NCBI GenBank assembly: GCA_025093555.1 | Contig: JAIWNF010000001.1 | Span: forward strand, 310,001 to 374,000 | Origin: Circinella umbellata | Taxonomy: Eukaryota > Mucoromycota > Mucoromycetes > Mucorales > Lichtheimiaceae | Length of the DNA stretch: 64,000 nucleotides | Direction of reading: 5' to 3' | Shown: one piece after another, positions 48,891-60,852 of the stretch | Layout: every line of letters begins with the position of its first letter | Numbering within the stretch: the stretch's first letter is position 1 | The notes under the pieces: generated by a model | What the model saw: the letters and a program-made list of their open reading frames with translations, nothing else | Told to the model about the DNA's origin: nothing | Database searches by the model: none | Position numbers and translations under genes: made by a program

Positions 48891-50529
48891 TTATATTACA
48901 GTACGTATCCGTTTAGCTCTGGCATGATCCTGTAAAAACTTCAATGCATCCTTCGATAACCGTGGACAGTGAGACACATTAAGATATTGTAGATGAGGAA
49001 GTGCATCCAATATTGCATAAAGTGATTCGTTTGTCACAGCCGCTGTTGCTCGACTTAAACGTAATGATTGGATCCTAGGACAAGCACGCACCAAATACAC
49101 CAGTGCATCTGCCTGGAAATTAGCACATGAGGAAAGCACTAAAGAACAAAGTCGTGGAGGTTGTAGTTTCGCAAGATAATAAAGGGTATCATTCTGCAGC
49201 ATCCAATTTTTTGACAATTGCAATGACTCTATTGTTTGATAACATTGATCGATAACAAACTCCATCAATGGTTTGTTAATCACTGTGCTATGCAAAACGA
49301 GGGACGTCAATTTACTTATATTCATACTATAAAGATCACGTCCACGGACCAAAATACTACGTTGATTTATTGTTGGATGAGTAATAACTGCTGTTTCCCG
49401 TGCAGGACTGTACTTGACTACCAAAAGTTCTGGACAATAGATAAAACAGGCGCGCAAAAATGCAGATAAAGTAACGGCGGATCCATAAGCTCGAAGATTT
49501 TGCAGGGTTGGGCAACGGCATAAAATCCAGATGAAAGTGTGAATGCTCATCCGATAAACCCCAGAAAGGTCGAGTGTATCGAGTCGGCACGTCCCCATAT
49601 CCATAAGCTCCATTCGTAATAAATGGCCTTGTTGGAAATCAGGTTCCAATTGGTCCGCGTTTTGTAATTCACCTGAAAAGAAGCAATGGGACAAGTTGAG
49701 GTATCTAAGCGTTGGACAAAGACAGGCAATGGCCATGGCAGTAGCAACGTCAACACGGCTACATGTCAATATAAGACTATGTAGACGTAAATGACAAAAA
49801 TATTTCGCAAATGTTTGACTCAACACAAAATGAGATCCGGACAAATCTATCCCCCCCATCCGCACAAATTAATAAGTTGTAGGATTTGATTTTCAGTACT
49901 CTTTTTTTTTCAAGCAAAAAGACACAGTTTTGTTATATTAAGCAACAGTAAATAAACAAAAGAGATTACCAAGGGTATGTAATCTATCACATTCTTTAGT
50001 AATACATTGTAATGTCCAGGCGCATGTGTATTCTTTCAAGCAAACACGATAAAGTTGACGTTTGGCAAGTTGGAGATAACGTTGCAGTGCGCGCGGAAAA
50101 ATTTTTGGTTCTGTTAATTCGATATCGCGCCATAAATTTGAATTATCCATAATCATGGTATTCCACACAGAATTGACTCGCATGCATTTAACAAGATCGG
50201 GAAGTGGTAAATATTGTATAATACGTAAATGAATTTCCAATGGTAATCCAGTGAAAAGCGGAAAATCTGTCAATCTATCGTTGTCAATGCTCGTGTCACA
50301 ATCAATATTCAAAAATCGGAAGGCTGAACATGTATTCTCATAATTTTCTGTAGTGTAAAATCATAAATTAGCTGCCTTTTACTATTATAATAAAACTGTA
50401 CATTATTTTTTTATTACCTTGAATAGTTCGTGGCACATTCATATGCGTTAATTCTTGTATTTTTTTTGTGATTCTTTCTCGAGCAATTCCAACGTTTTTA
50501 TCTCCGTGTGTCATCAATGATGATGACAT
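48891..50529 (-). CDS. F-box protein with leucine-rich repeats
   Basis: Three exons: complement(join(48891..49846, 49970..50347, 50418..50529)), 481 residues. The F-box lies at about 65-110: LPLEIHLRIIQYLPLPDLV, then CMRVNSVWN and LWRDIELT. The rest is a run of LRRs of the cysteine-containing AMN1/FBXL type (LRYLNLSHC, LDTLDLSG, CSLVLSSC, LQYLNVSHCPRLS). Such proteins are substrate receptors of SCF ubiquitin ligases, with the F-box binding Skp1. The third exon begins at the AG directly after a G7 run (acceptor GGGATAG), giving HTLDLSGSH in phase. An upstream in-frame ATG near 49859 therefore lies in the intron and is not a start. The substrate is unknown. Confidence 0.88.
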
Positions 50530-50766
50530 TGTATCACGTCTCGTCTCTCCGTTTTATTGCTGCTCTATGTTGTTATTATACGGAAATAAGGGAGAGTAAA
50601 ATATTATAAAATATAAATAAAAAAAGATATAAAAAGAAAAGTACAATTAATTTTCCATCTTTATTTCAAACCGATCAATATATATATATATATATAATAT
50701 AAATAAATATACAAGATAATATGAGACAAATCATCCGAGACATGCACTAGTACTACTACTATTATT

Positions 50767-51217
50767 CTACATGCTGACGAATTGAGGAAATACACTTGTA
50801 AAAATATTCCAAAACACTTCGGAACGAGCTTTTTCGAACATATCTAATGTAAACATGGATTCATCAATACATATATTTTCACGACTTGATGACATTGACA
50901 TTGATGTCGATCGTGATGATTGATTACTGTGGACGGTCATTTTTGCTTCGATCAATTTACGTGCATTTGCTGATATGTTGATTTGTAGTGGTGCGCTGTC
51001 GGGAATAAATGTCTGATAAAGTGATATACAATCAATAATGCAATTATCTGGAATACAATGTGTTTCAGGTTGTCTTACTGTAGTGATTCCTTCTTCATCA
51101 CTCTCTATGGATATGGATGTTAATGACGAGGTTGATGATAAAGCTATTTTGCTTATGTTCGGCATATCACAATATCGATGTCGAGGCTGGTGCCGCTCAT
51201 GACGATGTTGGTGCCGG

Positions 51218-51269
<52 letters not shown>

Positions 51270-52632
51270 AGGGTGCTGTGCTGCTGCTGGGTTCCCCTTG
51301 TTGCTGTTGGTACTGTTGGTACTGCTGCTGCTGCTGCTGCTGCTGTTGCTGTAGCCTTTGGCTATCAATAACTTTCTTCCGTAAATTAAGGTACTCTTCG
51401 TAAAACAATATATTTTCAACGCTGAAATCCTTGGCCGCCAGCTTTTCCAAAATTTTAACAGCTTCTGGATCATTCAATGCTTCTTCAAGTCCATCTTTTG
51501 TCAATTCATAATGAGGTTTTGTACCACGTAGATGTGGCGAGTCTGTTTGTAGATCTCTTCTGATCGACGGAGACAGTGGCAGTTGTTGTGTAGATTCCAA
51601 AGCAACGACCGTGTCGTGCCGCCCGATATTATAAGTGCTTGTATCAAAGGGATCTGACGGCAAATCCTTGTTTTTTTTATAGGATTTAACAAGAGGTATA
51701 ATAATAAAAAAAGTATGCCCAGTAAGTGTCATGATAACAGCCCAGTTTCCTGGCGAAAACATAACTCGTGGAGTACTAGGCTTTTCGCTGTAAGGACCTT
51801 GAAATACACCTGTCCATACAATATACATAATGATGCATGGAACAGAAACAATTAATTGAACCAAAATTTCGTTCCGCATACCGTGTAAATCCTTGGAATC
51901 GCGTAGTCGCCACCAAATAAAAGGACACATTACGACGAAAAACAATCCAAGTACTGCCATTATCAAATAATTTCCATAAAAATCTTTACATCGTATTTCT
52001 GGTAAAACAAGAGCTTCCGTGAGAGCACAGAACGTAACTATTAGAATGAGACCAATTACATAGATGGGAAGTCCTCTGTTAGCGTTGAGCGTTTGAAAGC
52101 TTTTATGTTTCATGAACCATCGATATTTTGGATCCGTCATAGTACGTGCGTTTTTATCGAGAAACAGCTGTTTTAGAGTGCCAAGACGCGTCAAGACATA
52201 GAGTCGATAGGAACTCCAGCCAAGACTAAAAATCCACGTATACATCCCAATAAGTGAGCCCCATAATAGAATTTCACATGAAGTTGAAAGAAGAAGGGAT
52301 TGAAACAAAAATAGAGACGTACTGTACAATAAATGACCAATCGAGTTCAAAACAGAGCTAAATAATCCACGCTGTCTTAATGGTCGTCGTTGAATTTTTT
52401 TATACAAAGGATCATGTTTTTTGTCAGAATATCGAAACGCTATCGCTGTTCTATAGATAAGCAAGGCAGTCGTTACGATAACATAGACAAAGTTTATAAT
52501 CGCCAAGCTGAAATAGATGCGCGCTACTATCAATCGATCATTTTGAAGGGCACATGGTTCATATTCGTCGGGTGGAAATTGTGCACAGTCAAGTTTATGT
52601 AAAAATGGAATACCAATATGAATTGCGAACAT
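50767..52632 (-). CDS. Seven-transmembrane RGS receptor with split RGS domain
   Basis: One exon, 621 residues. Seven hydrophobic helices are visible: about 38-65, 100-117, 121-148, 188-212, 220-243, 255-277 and 290-312. A short Cys-containing N terminus precedes them. A cytosolic tail then carries an RGS domain whose first part (EALNDPEAVKILEKLA, ENILFYEEYLNL) ends near 420. Its second part (SLYQTFIPDSAPLQINI, FTLDMFEKARSEVFWNIF) resumes near 525 and runs to the C terminus. Between them are poly-Gln (about 426-445) and an 18-residue poly-His (about 455-472). 7TM-RGS proteins accelerate GTP hydrolysis by G-alpha subunits at the membrane, as in plant AtRGS1 and fungal GprK-type receptors. Upstream in-frame sequence back to 52686 (RPFLSRNVYL) could extend the protein if spliced to an exon I could not find. 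Confidence 0.88.
51217..51270 (-). repeat. (CAT)n/(CAC) tract encoding poly-His
   Basis: An almost uninterrupted His-codon repeat encodes about 18 histidines within the RGS-domain insert of the 7TM-RGS receptor. Confidence 0.92.
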
Positions 52633-53568
52633 GAAAAAGGGAGCATTATTTAAATATACATTCCGGGAAAGAAATGGCCGATTCTAAAATAATCCAACCA
52701 AACCTACTTGAATTATCCATCATGGCTAAATTTTATATAGTTTATGTGTATAATAAGTCTTAAATATCCTATGGAAATTCAATATAGTATGTTTTGTAGA
52801 AGTAAAGTTAGTATTTTTTACCTTTTAACTCTGCGTGTTAATAGTCAAAAAAGACATGATATTATATATTAATAAGCTTAATGTGTAGACCTGGACTCGG
52901 GATTGCTAAAAAGCTATATACACCATAAGATTTTCCACTTGCACCAAAGAACGTTGCAGGCTTCTTGTCCCGATCTACTTGAAAATTACGTATTTTTCAA
53001 TATCATCACCGTGTCACAAGGAGATTTGGTTAGAACTATATAAAAAAATAAAAAAAAAGAGTGTTCTATAATATCTGGAATGTTTAACAAGGAAGCTATT
53101 CACAGCTTCTAATTTGGCCAATCAATTTCTGACTTTAGTAAATATTATATTGCTATAACGTAGTTATTATCAGACATGTCTGTCAAATGTCTCCGTATTA
53201 GCATGAGTGCCTCACATGAATGCCAGCGACTAACTGGTATTTTGTTTTTATTATCAAACTTAATATAATCAAACACAGGTAAAGAAAAATAATAAGCATG
53301 AATATAAAAAAAGGGGTAAGGGACAGGAGACAGATGTTTTGGGTGAGATGAAATGATGTGAAGTAAATAATGTGAATGTATATAGTAAGAAAAAAATGTG
53401 TGATTATGCACGTATTTGAAAGTGTTTAAGTTGTAAAGCTGAAGGGAAGAGGTTATGTGAAAAAAAAGTAGAGAGAAGAAAGGTAAAAGAACTATTAGAT
53501 AAAAGAGGATGCGATGGTATCACAGGTGTAAGGTTTTTTTTACTTGAATGTATGTAAATACGTTATGT
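52633..53568. other. Gene-free stretch upstream of the 7TM-RGS receptor
   Basis: It holds the probable 5' region of the receptor gene and the 3' region of the small coiled-coil gene. The open frame at 53145-53411 (minus) is AT-biased and unsupported. A segment at 53006-53037 resembles one near 42797. Confidence 0.45.
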
Positions 53569-54582
53569 CTACAAGGATGATAATTCGTCACGACGTTCTC
53601 GAATTTTTGTCAAAGTCGGTTCGATTTCGCTTACGCTAACAGGAACTTGTATACTAATCTCCCAAAATAGCTCCATGATACTTAATGGGATGATAAGCAA
53701 TGAAGTGTCTTCGTCCGCGTCCTCGTAGGGTGCATTGACAACTTGTATCCTATCGATAACAGTAGCAGCAGTAGCAACAGATTTCTTACCATTATTAGGT
53801 TCACCATTATCATTGTTATTACTACAACCTTCGTCAATATCTTCTTGCTCCTGTTCCTGGTGATCAGGGTGGTCATTGATTTCAAGTTGTTCGACGGGTT
53901 CTTGCACGAGTTGTAACTGACTTATAAGTTCATTACAAGCCCCCATTCCATTATCAGTAACTTTTTGCTTTTGTCTAGCTTCTTTTTCTTCCAATTCCTT
54001 TTCAAATTCTTGTTGTCGTGCTTGAATTTGCTTCTGACGTTCTTTGCGAACAGCGGCCAATTCTCCATAGCGCTCTTTATATTGCTGACTACGTTCTAGG
54101 CGAGCCTTGCGTAAATTTGCAAATTCAGTGTTTACTTGGGATACAAGCTCTTGTTCTTTTTTACTATATGAACCATTTTATTTACTATTGGCAGTTTTAC
54201 TTTAAAATAATTGAAATGATTATCACTATATAGAATGACAACTTACGAAGACTGCTGTCGTATCCATGGCATCAAATATATAATAAATAATTATGTAAGA
54301 TTTTTTTGTAACTAAGGAACAGATAAATAATAATAAAATAATATAAAATGTTTTGTTTACCTTGGTGTTTGTTGCATTGTGCTTGGTATGGATCTCTTTC
54401 TTGATTGTTTGACAGGTTTGATAACATTAGTTTAAAGGACAACATTAAAAAAGGAAAAAAAAAGAAATCATAAAACTTCTTGATTATTCATATTGTACCA
54501 GTTTATTTTGATATTTCGTAATGTTATTTTGAATGCCATGAATTTGTTTTTCATATGCATCATCTTGAGATGGATTGTTCAT
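53569..54582 (-). CDS. Small coiled-coil protein, unknown function
   Basis: My preferred model is complement(join(53569..54163, 54361..54395, 54499..54582)), 237 residues. The first exon reads MNNPSQDDAYEKQIHG. The second gives RSIPSTMQQTP. The third opens KKEQELVSQVNTEF and contains a strong charged coiled coil (about 40-100), an acidic Asn-rich linker, and a C-terminal hydrophobic helix (SIMELFWEISIQVPV) ending in ERRDELSSL. An alternative start at 54272 with exon 54247..54272 (MPWIRQQS) also closes in phase (206 residues). I do not recognise the family. Size and layout would suit a subunit of a coiled-coil complex such as a kinetochore or tethering complex, but nothing proves it. Confidence 0.55.
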
Positions 54583-55310
54583 TAGGATTTTAATATTATT
54601 TGTTGAGATAAAGAGAAAAAGATATCAATCATAATAATTAGACTGGCTGGAAGGTAAAAAGTCAAATACTAATAAAAAGAACGTGTACTACAAGCGTGGC
54701 GCTGGAACTGAGTTTGCTCCCCTTTTCATGCAGAATGACATAATTTATTAGTGATAGTCTCGCCCTTTTCTTGCTGATTTGAGTTTTACTTTATGGGATA
54801 ATTGTAATACTACATGGTCATTTAAAACCTGCATCTTTTTTTTTCTGCGCCCAAAAAATAAAAAAAAACTTTGATCTAACACAACCCAAAGTCCCAAATA
54901 CCCCTCTTTTTGTTGTCGCTGTTGTACTCTTGGTCGTTCAATTCATGATAAGTCTATTTTTAAAATAATATGGGATGATTATATTTGACAACACCCCTTT
55001 ATGGTTCCGAAAAAGTGATGTCATTTTCAAAAGAAACTTTATTGTCATATAACATAAGCGCTCTGTTTTCTTGTCTATTCGCTTCTGAGAATCTTGTTGC
55101 CTAATTATAAAATATACAAGCCATTGAAAACCACAAACGCAAAAGAAAGTAATTTATCCACCCCTGTGTATTCGCGCGAAAGGGTAGATAGCTTCTCAAA
55201 TCCGCTTTAAATGACATTCACAATACTTATAGTATGAAATGAAGACGAAGAATAAGGGTCACATCTTGGATGCATTTCTCTTTATTTTACTTTTTTTCGT
55301 TTGTTTCCAT
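54583..55310. other. Gene-free stretch
   Basis: It lies between the small coiled-coil gene's start and the stop of the CorA-type gene. It is AT-rich and no gene is seen. Confidence 0.5.
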
Positions 55311-57295
55311 TCAAAGCATTCCAATATATCGTCCAAAAAATGCAACAATGATACAATAAATCGCAAACCCATTTAAAATCCAAAAAAAGTAATTGAGGTC
55401 GACGTAATCTTGTCCAGGCACCTTTTTTTTTAAATAATACTCATGTCAGAAAAACAATATCATTATAGAAATAAAAAAATGAAATAAGGGGTTTAAGTAT
55501 TTGACGAATTAGGCTTACCTTAACATTCATACCAAATATACCGCCAGCAACAGTCAATGGTACAAATACCGTTGCAAGGAAAGTAAGTCGATTCATTACC
55601 ATATTGGTAAGACTATATGTTTGTGTAAGTTCAACGTTTACTTGAGCTAAATAATTTGTATGAGCTCGACCAAGAATTCGATTATAATGGTTTATATTTT
55701 GAACCATCGTCACGACGTGATCTATTATTTAAATACAGAAAGGGGGGGAATTAGAATAAAAATGTATTTTATACCTGTACCATACACGTATATTTTAAAT
55801 CGTTCATTATTTTCATCTTACCTTGAATATCCCCTAGATATAGACATACATCACTGAATGCTTTTTTGCCCTCCGCTGTCAATGGATCATCTGATAAGTC
55901 GTCATCCCCGTTTGCCCAATCCTCATATCGTTTCATTAGACTTTTTAGTACATCCATTTTTGACGTCAATAATCTTGATAAGTGGGTAGATCGTCGCCGA
56001 CACCGACTTATTCGTCGTAACATGTCTGATTGTTCGGAGCGTCTTAGGACGAGAGATAATTCATCAATGGAAACTGCTTCCATTTCCACTTGAAGTATCG
56101 TAGGTGCAAATTCATCTGTGACAGCGTCAATTAATGCATAACTCATCCAATCAGGTGTAATTCTCATAGATGATCTAAGTTGATCTGTTCGTTCGCGTAC
56201 TTTTTGAGGAATATTAGATTGTTTAAAATGAAACTATATAATATGTATATAAGTTACCAATTTTTTCTTTTATTTTAATTTTCACATGTTAACTATCAAT
56301 AGATGATTGCTATTAGATTAAGCAATAAACTTACTGTTAAAAGTCCTTGTCGAAAAATTAAAATGTAAAAATTAAATGGTCTTATTTGTTCGGTATATGG
56401 GTCAATATGAAAACTACGGAAAGAGATGAAGGTATAGTTTGGAAATAATTCCATTTTTTCTCGGGGTTCTTGTGCCATTATATCTTCTACTGTGAGTGGA
56501 TGAATATGAAATGTCTAATATTAAAAAAAAATATAATCCATCGCATAAAGAATATATAATCTGATTTAATAACAACAATTCAAATTCGTATAGTAAATTA
56601 TTAGTACTACCTTGCCAATGGTTTTCATTTCCTCATCAGTAGGACTCAATATATCAACCCACCATCCAGATGTATTTAATGCGTTATCCAATAAATTACG
56701 ACCTTCTCCTGTTAATAATTGTTGTAGCTGTTGTGTATGTACGCCACTTGGTAAACGGGACTGATAAATATGGTAACGATAAGCCTCTGGATCCACAGTT
56801 GTTCCGTACTAAAATAGAATAATTAATTGTAACAACAATCCAAAAAGTTTATTTAAGCATAATGTATGTAACCAGGCAATAAAACATAATAAGTGTTGAA
56901 GATTCTTTTTTTTTTACCATGGCATGTTGGTCGCCATAAGAACGACTTCGCTTGCTTAACGTTCTGGATAACTTCAAGGTACTATTAGATGTACGTCCAT
57001 CCACTATTTCATCAAAAGCTGCCATGTCAGCCTTGTCTTTAATTTCCCCTTCATATTGTGGATAAAGAACATCTGCTTCAACATCATCTTTATCATCAGA
57101 CCACTCTTCCTCATTTATTCCATTGTGTATACTGGAAGGATGAACTGTGACAAAAGGTTGTTGTAATTGCGCATTACTAATACTTTGACTTGATTTACGA
57201 CGTCGATTGGAAAGAATAGTATCCACAAATGGTAATGAGAATGATCGATGGTTCATTCGTGAAGCCCTAATTTCTGATTCGGTAGGTGAACTCAT
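55311..57295 (-). CDS. CorA-type magnesium transporter
   Basis: Six exons: complement(join(55311..55421, 55519..55721, 55822..56233, 56335..56514, 56611..56808, 56918..57295)), 493 residues. The first 130 residues are a Ser/Arg-rich cytosolic tail. The alpha/beta funnel domain starts with GWWVDILSPTDEEMKTI and continues TFHIHPLTVEDIMAQEPREK. A long helix leads to the first membrane segment, which ends in the ion-selective GMNVKVPGQ (GMN near 453, split by an intron after Lys). The second membrane helix (YFFWILNGFAIYCIIVAFFG) follows. This is the pentameric Mg2+ channel family. Gene context and the GMN-V form point to the fungal plasma-membrane/vacuolar Alr1/Mnr2-like branch rather than mitochondrial Mrs2. 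Confidence 0.93.
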
Positions 57296-57525
57296 TTTTC
57301 TTTTTCAAAAGAATAGAAAATTAAACAAAAGAATGAATGAAATGCAAACAATAACACCTCCAAGAGCGTGTTTTTGATATATATATATTGTTTAGAATAA
57401 TTTATAGGATAATAGGGAAGAAAATAAGAAAGTGAAACTTTTTTTTTTCGGGGAAACAGAACAATGGTAATAATAATATTTACAAGATTAATATAATATA
57501 CAAAAATAGTTCATATAATTGTATT

Positions 57526-59501
57526 TTAAAATAAATGGAAATCAGAAGGAGTATCTAGTAAAAGCATTCGATCATGAACAAATGGTTTAGATAGGGTAGA
57601 AGTTTCTTCTTCAGGTGTAATTGGTACATCACATAATGAATCATTATCGTACAAGGATGGCGGGTAACAAGTAACAGTAGGTAGTGGAGGCGGTGGAATG
57701 GATGGCAGCTCTAACGGTTTATGAGATAATGGTGATGGTGGGTGATTGGAAAAATCCCAATCGATATTATTGTCGTTAGTATAGTGATGATTGTGATTGT
57801 GATTGGTAATATGCAAAGATACTGATGACGATGAAGCAAAAGAAGATGACGTATATAGAAATGAAGGATGTATGGTGTTGTTGTCAGATAAACTATCGGT
57901 ATATGGACCAGAGGATGACCAATCAAGTTGCTGTAAAAATTGATCCAAATATGTGGGTGGTGGTGCTTGTGCTAGAAAGGGATGGTAACTTGCTTCATCC
58001 GCAGAAATTCTTTCAGTAGGTCGTTTTCTCAAGCAGCAAGCAATGAAGTCATGGCATGCTGGGGAATAATCATTAGATTCCAATATTGGAGGCGGGTCAT
58101 GAATGACATGAGAAAATACCTGTTTAAATAGCCGTGAGAAATGAATATTAAAATTTTCGATCAATACTTTATAGATAATAGAGAAACTAAGCCAATAATA
58201 TTGTATGGTATCTTACACTAGATGCATCATGGTCACATAGAGGAGGCCACCCGGTAGCAAGTTCTAATGTTGATATACCAAGCGCCCAAATATCGACATT
58301 TTGGTTGTATTCATGGTGCTGTAGAATTTCCGGTGCCATGAAAAATGGCGTACCAAGGAAAGACCTTCGCCGCCGTAAGGTGGGTTTTCCTTGCTCTGAT
58401 GTAGTGCTTGCTAAAAGATGGTTACTCACACCAAAATCGGCAAGTATAACCGTGCCAGCATCTTCTAGTAAGAGGTTAGCAGCCTTGATATCACGATGAA
58501 GGAGTCCATTTTCGTGAAGATATTGCAAGCCTTTTACTACTTGCTTTATAATACTGTGAGAGTAACATAATATTGTTTGAAAAATTTAATAAAAATTTAT
58601 CTATTAATAGTAAAAGAATGACGCCAGAAAAAAATAAAGATTAAATTTACCATGCTACTAGGCTTTCATCTAAACCTTCTGGAAAAAAGTTGGTCAGAAG
58701 ATCTCGACATGAACCTAATTATAATAATTAAATTATTATTAGAAAAAATAAATCCAGTTTGATATTTATAGTCACGAGCAAATATAAACAATATATATTG
58801 TAGCATAATACATACCGAAGGACATCATTGGCATAACGATATATACATAGGATGAATTAACAAAACTTTGAAATGTTGGTAATAAATGTTTATGTCGACA
58901 TAGTTTCATAATTTGTATTTCTCGTCGTAAACCATCAAGCCGCTTTGATTCATGCGATATATCCAATAATTCAAGATCAATTTGTTTCACTGCTACAACT
59001 GTCTTTGTCAGTTTATGTTTACAAGCATATACCGTGGCTGTACCTCCTACACCTTTTTTTTTCATGGTATACGTAAAGTAAACAGGTTAGTTACGTAGTC
59101 AGTTTTATTATTATTACTAAGTAGTAAAATATTTATATACCAAGAACGTATAATCTTTCATAATCATCCAAACTGGTTGAATATGAGATTAATCTATTTA
59201 TTTCATCTTCTTCATCTTCTTCGTCTTCATGTGATCGATGTTGTTTTTTATTATTTGTTGTAGTAGATATGAATCGCCGAATAATAGACGATATAGTACT
59301 AGATGATCTTCCTTTACTATTGTTTTCTTTATCAATGAAATCTTTTGACGTGATAACTGCAGGTGTTGTAGATCGTCGAGGATGTAAAGATGGTCTAGAT
59401 GCTACAGCAAGTAATTCGTTAACGGATGTACGTCGAGCCATGGAAACTTTTCCTGTGGCATAGATTTGACATGTTGCTGATAATGCTCCAGAACAATGCA
59501 T
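57526..59501 (-). CDS. STE20-group Ser/Thr protein kinase
   Basis: Five exons: complement(join(57526..58119, 58217..58553, 58651..58714, 58816..59052, 59141..59501)), 530 residues. An N-terminal Ser/Arg-rich region with an acidic Asp/Glu patch precedes a kinase domain at about 113-395. The glycine loop LGVGGTATVYACK spans the first splice junction. VAVKQID holds the ATP lysine, HRDIKAANLL the catalytic loop, ADFGVSNHL the Mg loop and GTPFFMAPEIL the STE20-type activation segment. VDIWALGISTLELATG and RPTERISADEASYHPFL complete the fold. The C-terminal tail is disordered and Pro/Ser-rich. The GTPFFMAPE form and ALGIS motif place it with the GCK/FRAY-like part of the STE20 group, whose members act in osmotic, polarity or septation signalling. 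The specific pathway is not deducible. An in-frame ATG at 59415 (MARRTS) is a possible alternative start. Confidence 0.9.
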
Positions 59502-60852
59502 AGAACAAATAGATGTTTATATAATCAATAAAAGATTAAAACAAATAGAATAAAAAGAAGTTATAAAGAGAGAGAGAGAAAAAAAAAGAATATTGATAAA
59601 ATAAAAACTTTATAAGTTGAAATCAATTAAAAAAATCGCGTCCTTTTTTGATAGAATAACCCAGCTTCTTTTTAGGAAATTGTAAAAAAAAAAAAAGATT
59701 TCTTCTTTTTTTTTTTGGGGGGGGGGGGATACAAAAACATTGAGATATGGTTGGTTGGGTGTCAATGATTCTGTTAGAATAGTTGCACCTATGCGAGCGA
59801 TGGCGTTACACTCTGTGTGACAAAAACCCCATTCGTATAAACGTATTAGGACTTTTGTAACGGAATTTTACGTGGTTAAAAAAGACAAATGAGCAATGGT
59901 TGTCATGTCGCATGATAAAAATGTTTGATCGGAGTGTTGGATAGTATCAACTCATTCTACCATTGAAAAATGAACGTTAATAATAAAGAAGGATAGAGAA
60001 GAACAAAGGCTAATATAATAAAAGTACAATGAAGCTGACATTAGCTGATGTATTTCACAAAAATTAATTGGTACTATCTTATTGATCGACATTAAAAGTT
60101 TCTCCTGACACCTTTCTGGCCCTCTGCTTTTCTGTTGATGAGAGAATTTTCAATTAAACATGTTAAAATTGTATCTCAGTGAAACCAATGGAGTTACTCA
60201 CGATGATATTTTTTTTTAATATTTCAATAAATAATACTACCAGTGAAACATCCATTATCTTGATAACAACCTATATTATCTAGCACTACATACAAAGCAG
60301 TGCTTTCTTATTTTTACATGAAGCAAACATTTTTCTTTTATGAATATAGATACAGGCAAATATGTGTAACTATAAACCCTGAAAACTATAAACAAAAACT
60401 AAGAAAAAAAAAGGAACATCACGTTACAATGTCTAGGCTGTTATATGAGCACTAAATTTTGATGAACAATAATTAACGGTGTTACTCCGCCCTCTACTTT
60501 TATTTTCTTTTTTGTTGTCATTATCCATCCCATCATTTACCACGTTAATTATGCGGATTTCAAGTTTTAATCATTGTTGTAGATTTGTTCAAAACACCTG
60601 TTCACTGTATTAGTCAATCGGAGATGAAGCCATTCAATAAAAAACATAACCAGTTACATGAAAAAATCAGAAACGTGATTTAAACCTTTAATAAATATAT
60701 GTATATAAGTTAAAAATAAAAAAATAAAGATGATAAAAAAGAAAACAATATGCATGATTTGTATAATATATAATATATAATATATATAGATGGAAAGTTG
60801 TGACTAGTAAATAGTAGTGTGTGTGAGAATGGTTGTTATGTAAGATATTTGT
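59502..60852. other. Gene-free stretch
   Basis: About 1.35 kb of AT-rich DNA lies between the STE20-group kinase start and the FYVE gene stop. A T9-G11 homopolymer junction occurs near 59708-59728. No gene is seen. Confidence 0.5.

Noticed and set aside
51117..51371. Asp-rich 84-residue frame on the plus strand
   Set aside because: It is the complement of the His-codon repeat in the 7TM-RGS gene.
48891..52632. Possible operon-like or functional cluster of F-box and RGS receptor genes
   Set aside because: Neighbouring genes are unrelated in function and separately spaced. Nothing beyond adjacency supports a joint system.
53145..53411. 88-residue frame on the minus strand ending in SDNNYVIAI
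   Set aside because: Composition is His/Tyr/Ser biased, no domain is recognisable, and the CTGA in it is not enough to call a C/D snoRNA.
58772..59065. Apparent kinase start MKKKGVGG at 59065
   Set aside because: The first codons are intronic. The AG at 59053-59054 joins GVGGTATVY in phase to YVLG of the upstream exon, restoring the glycine loop.
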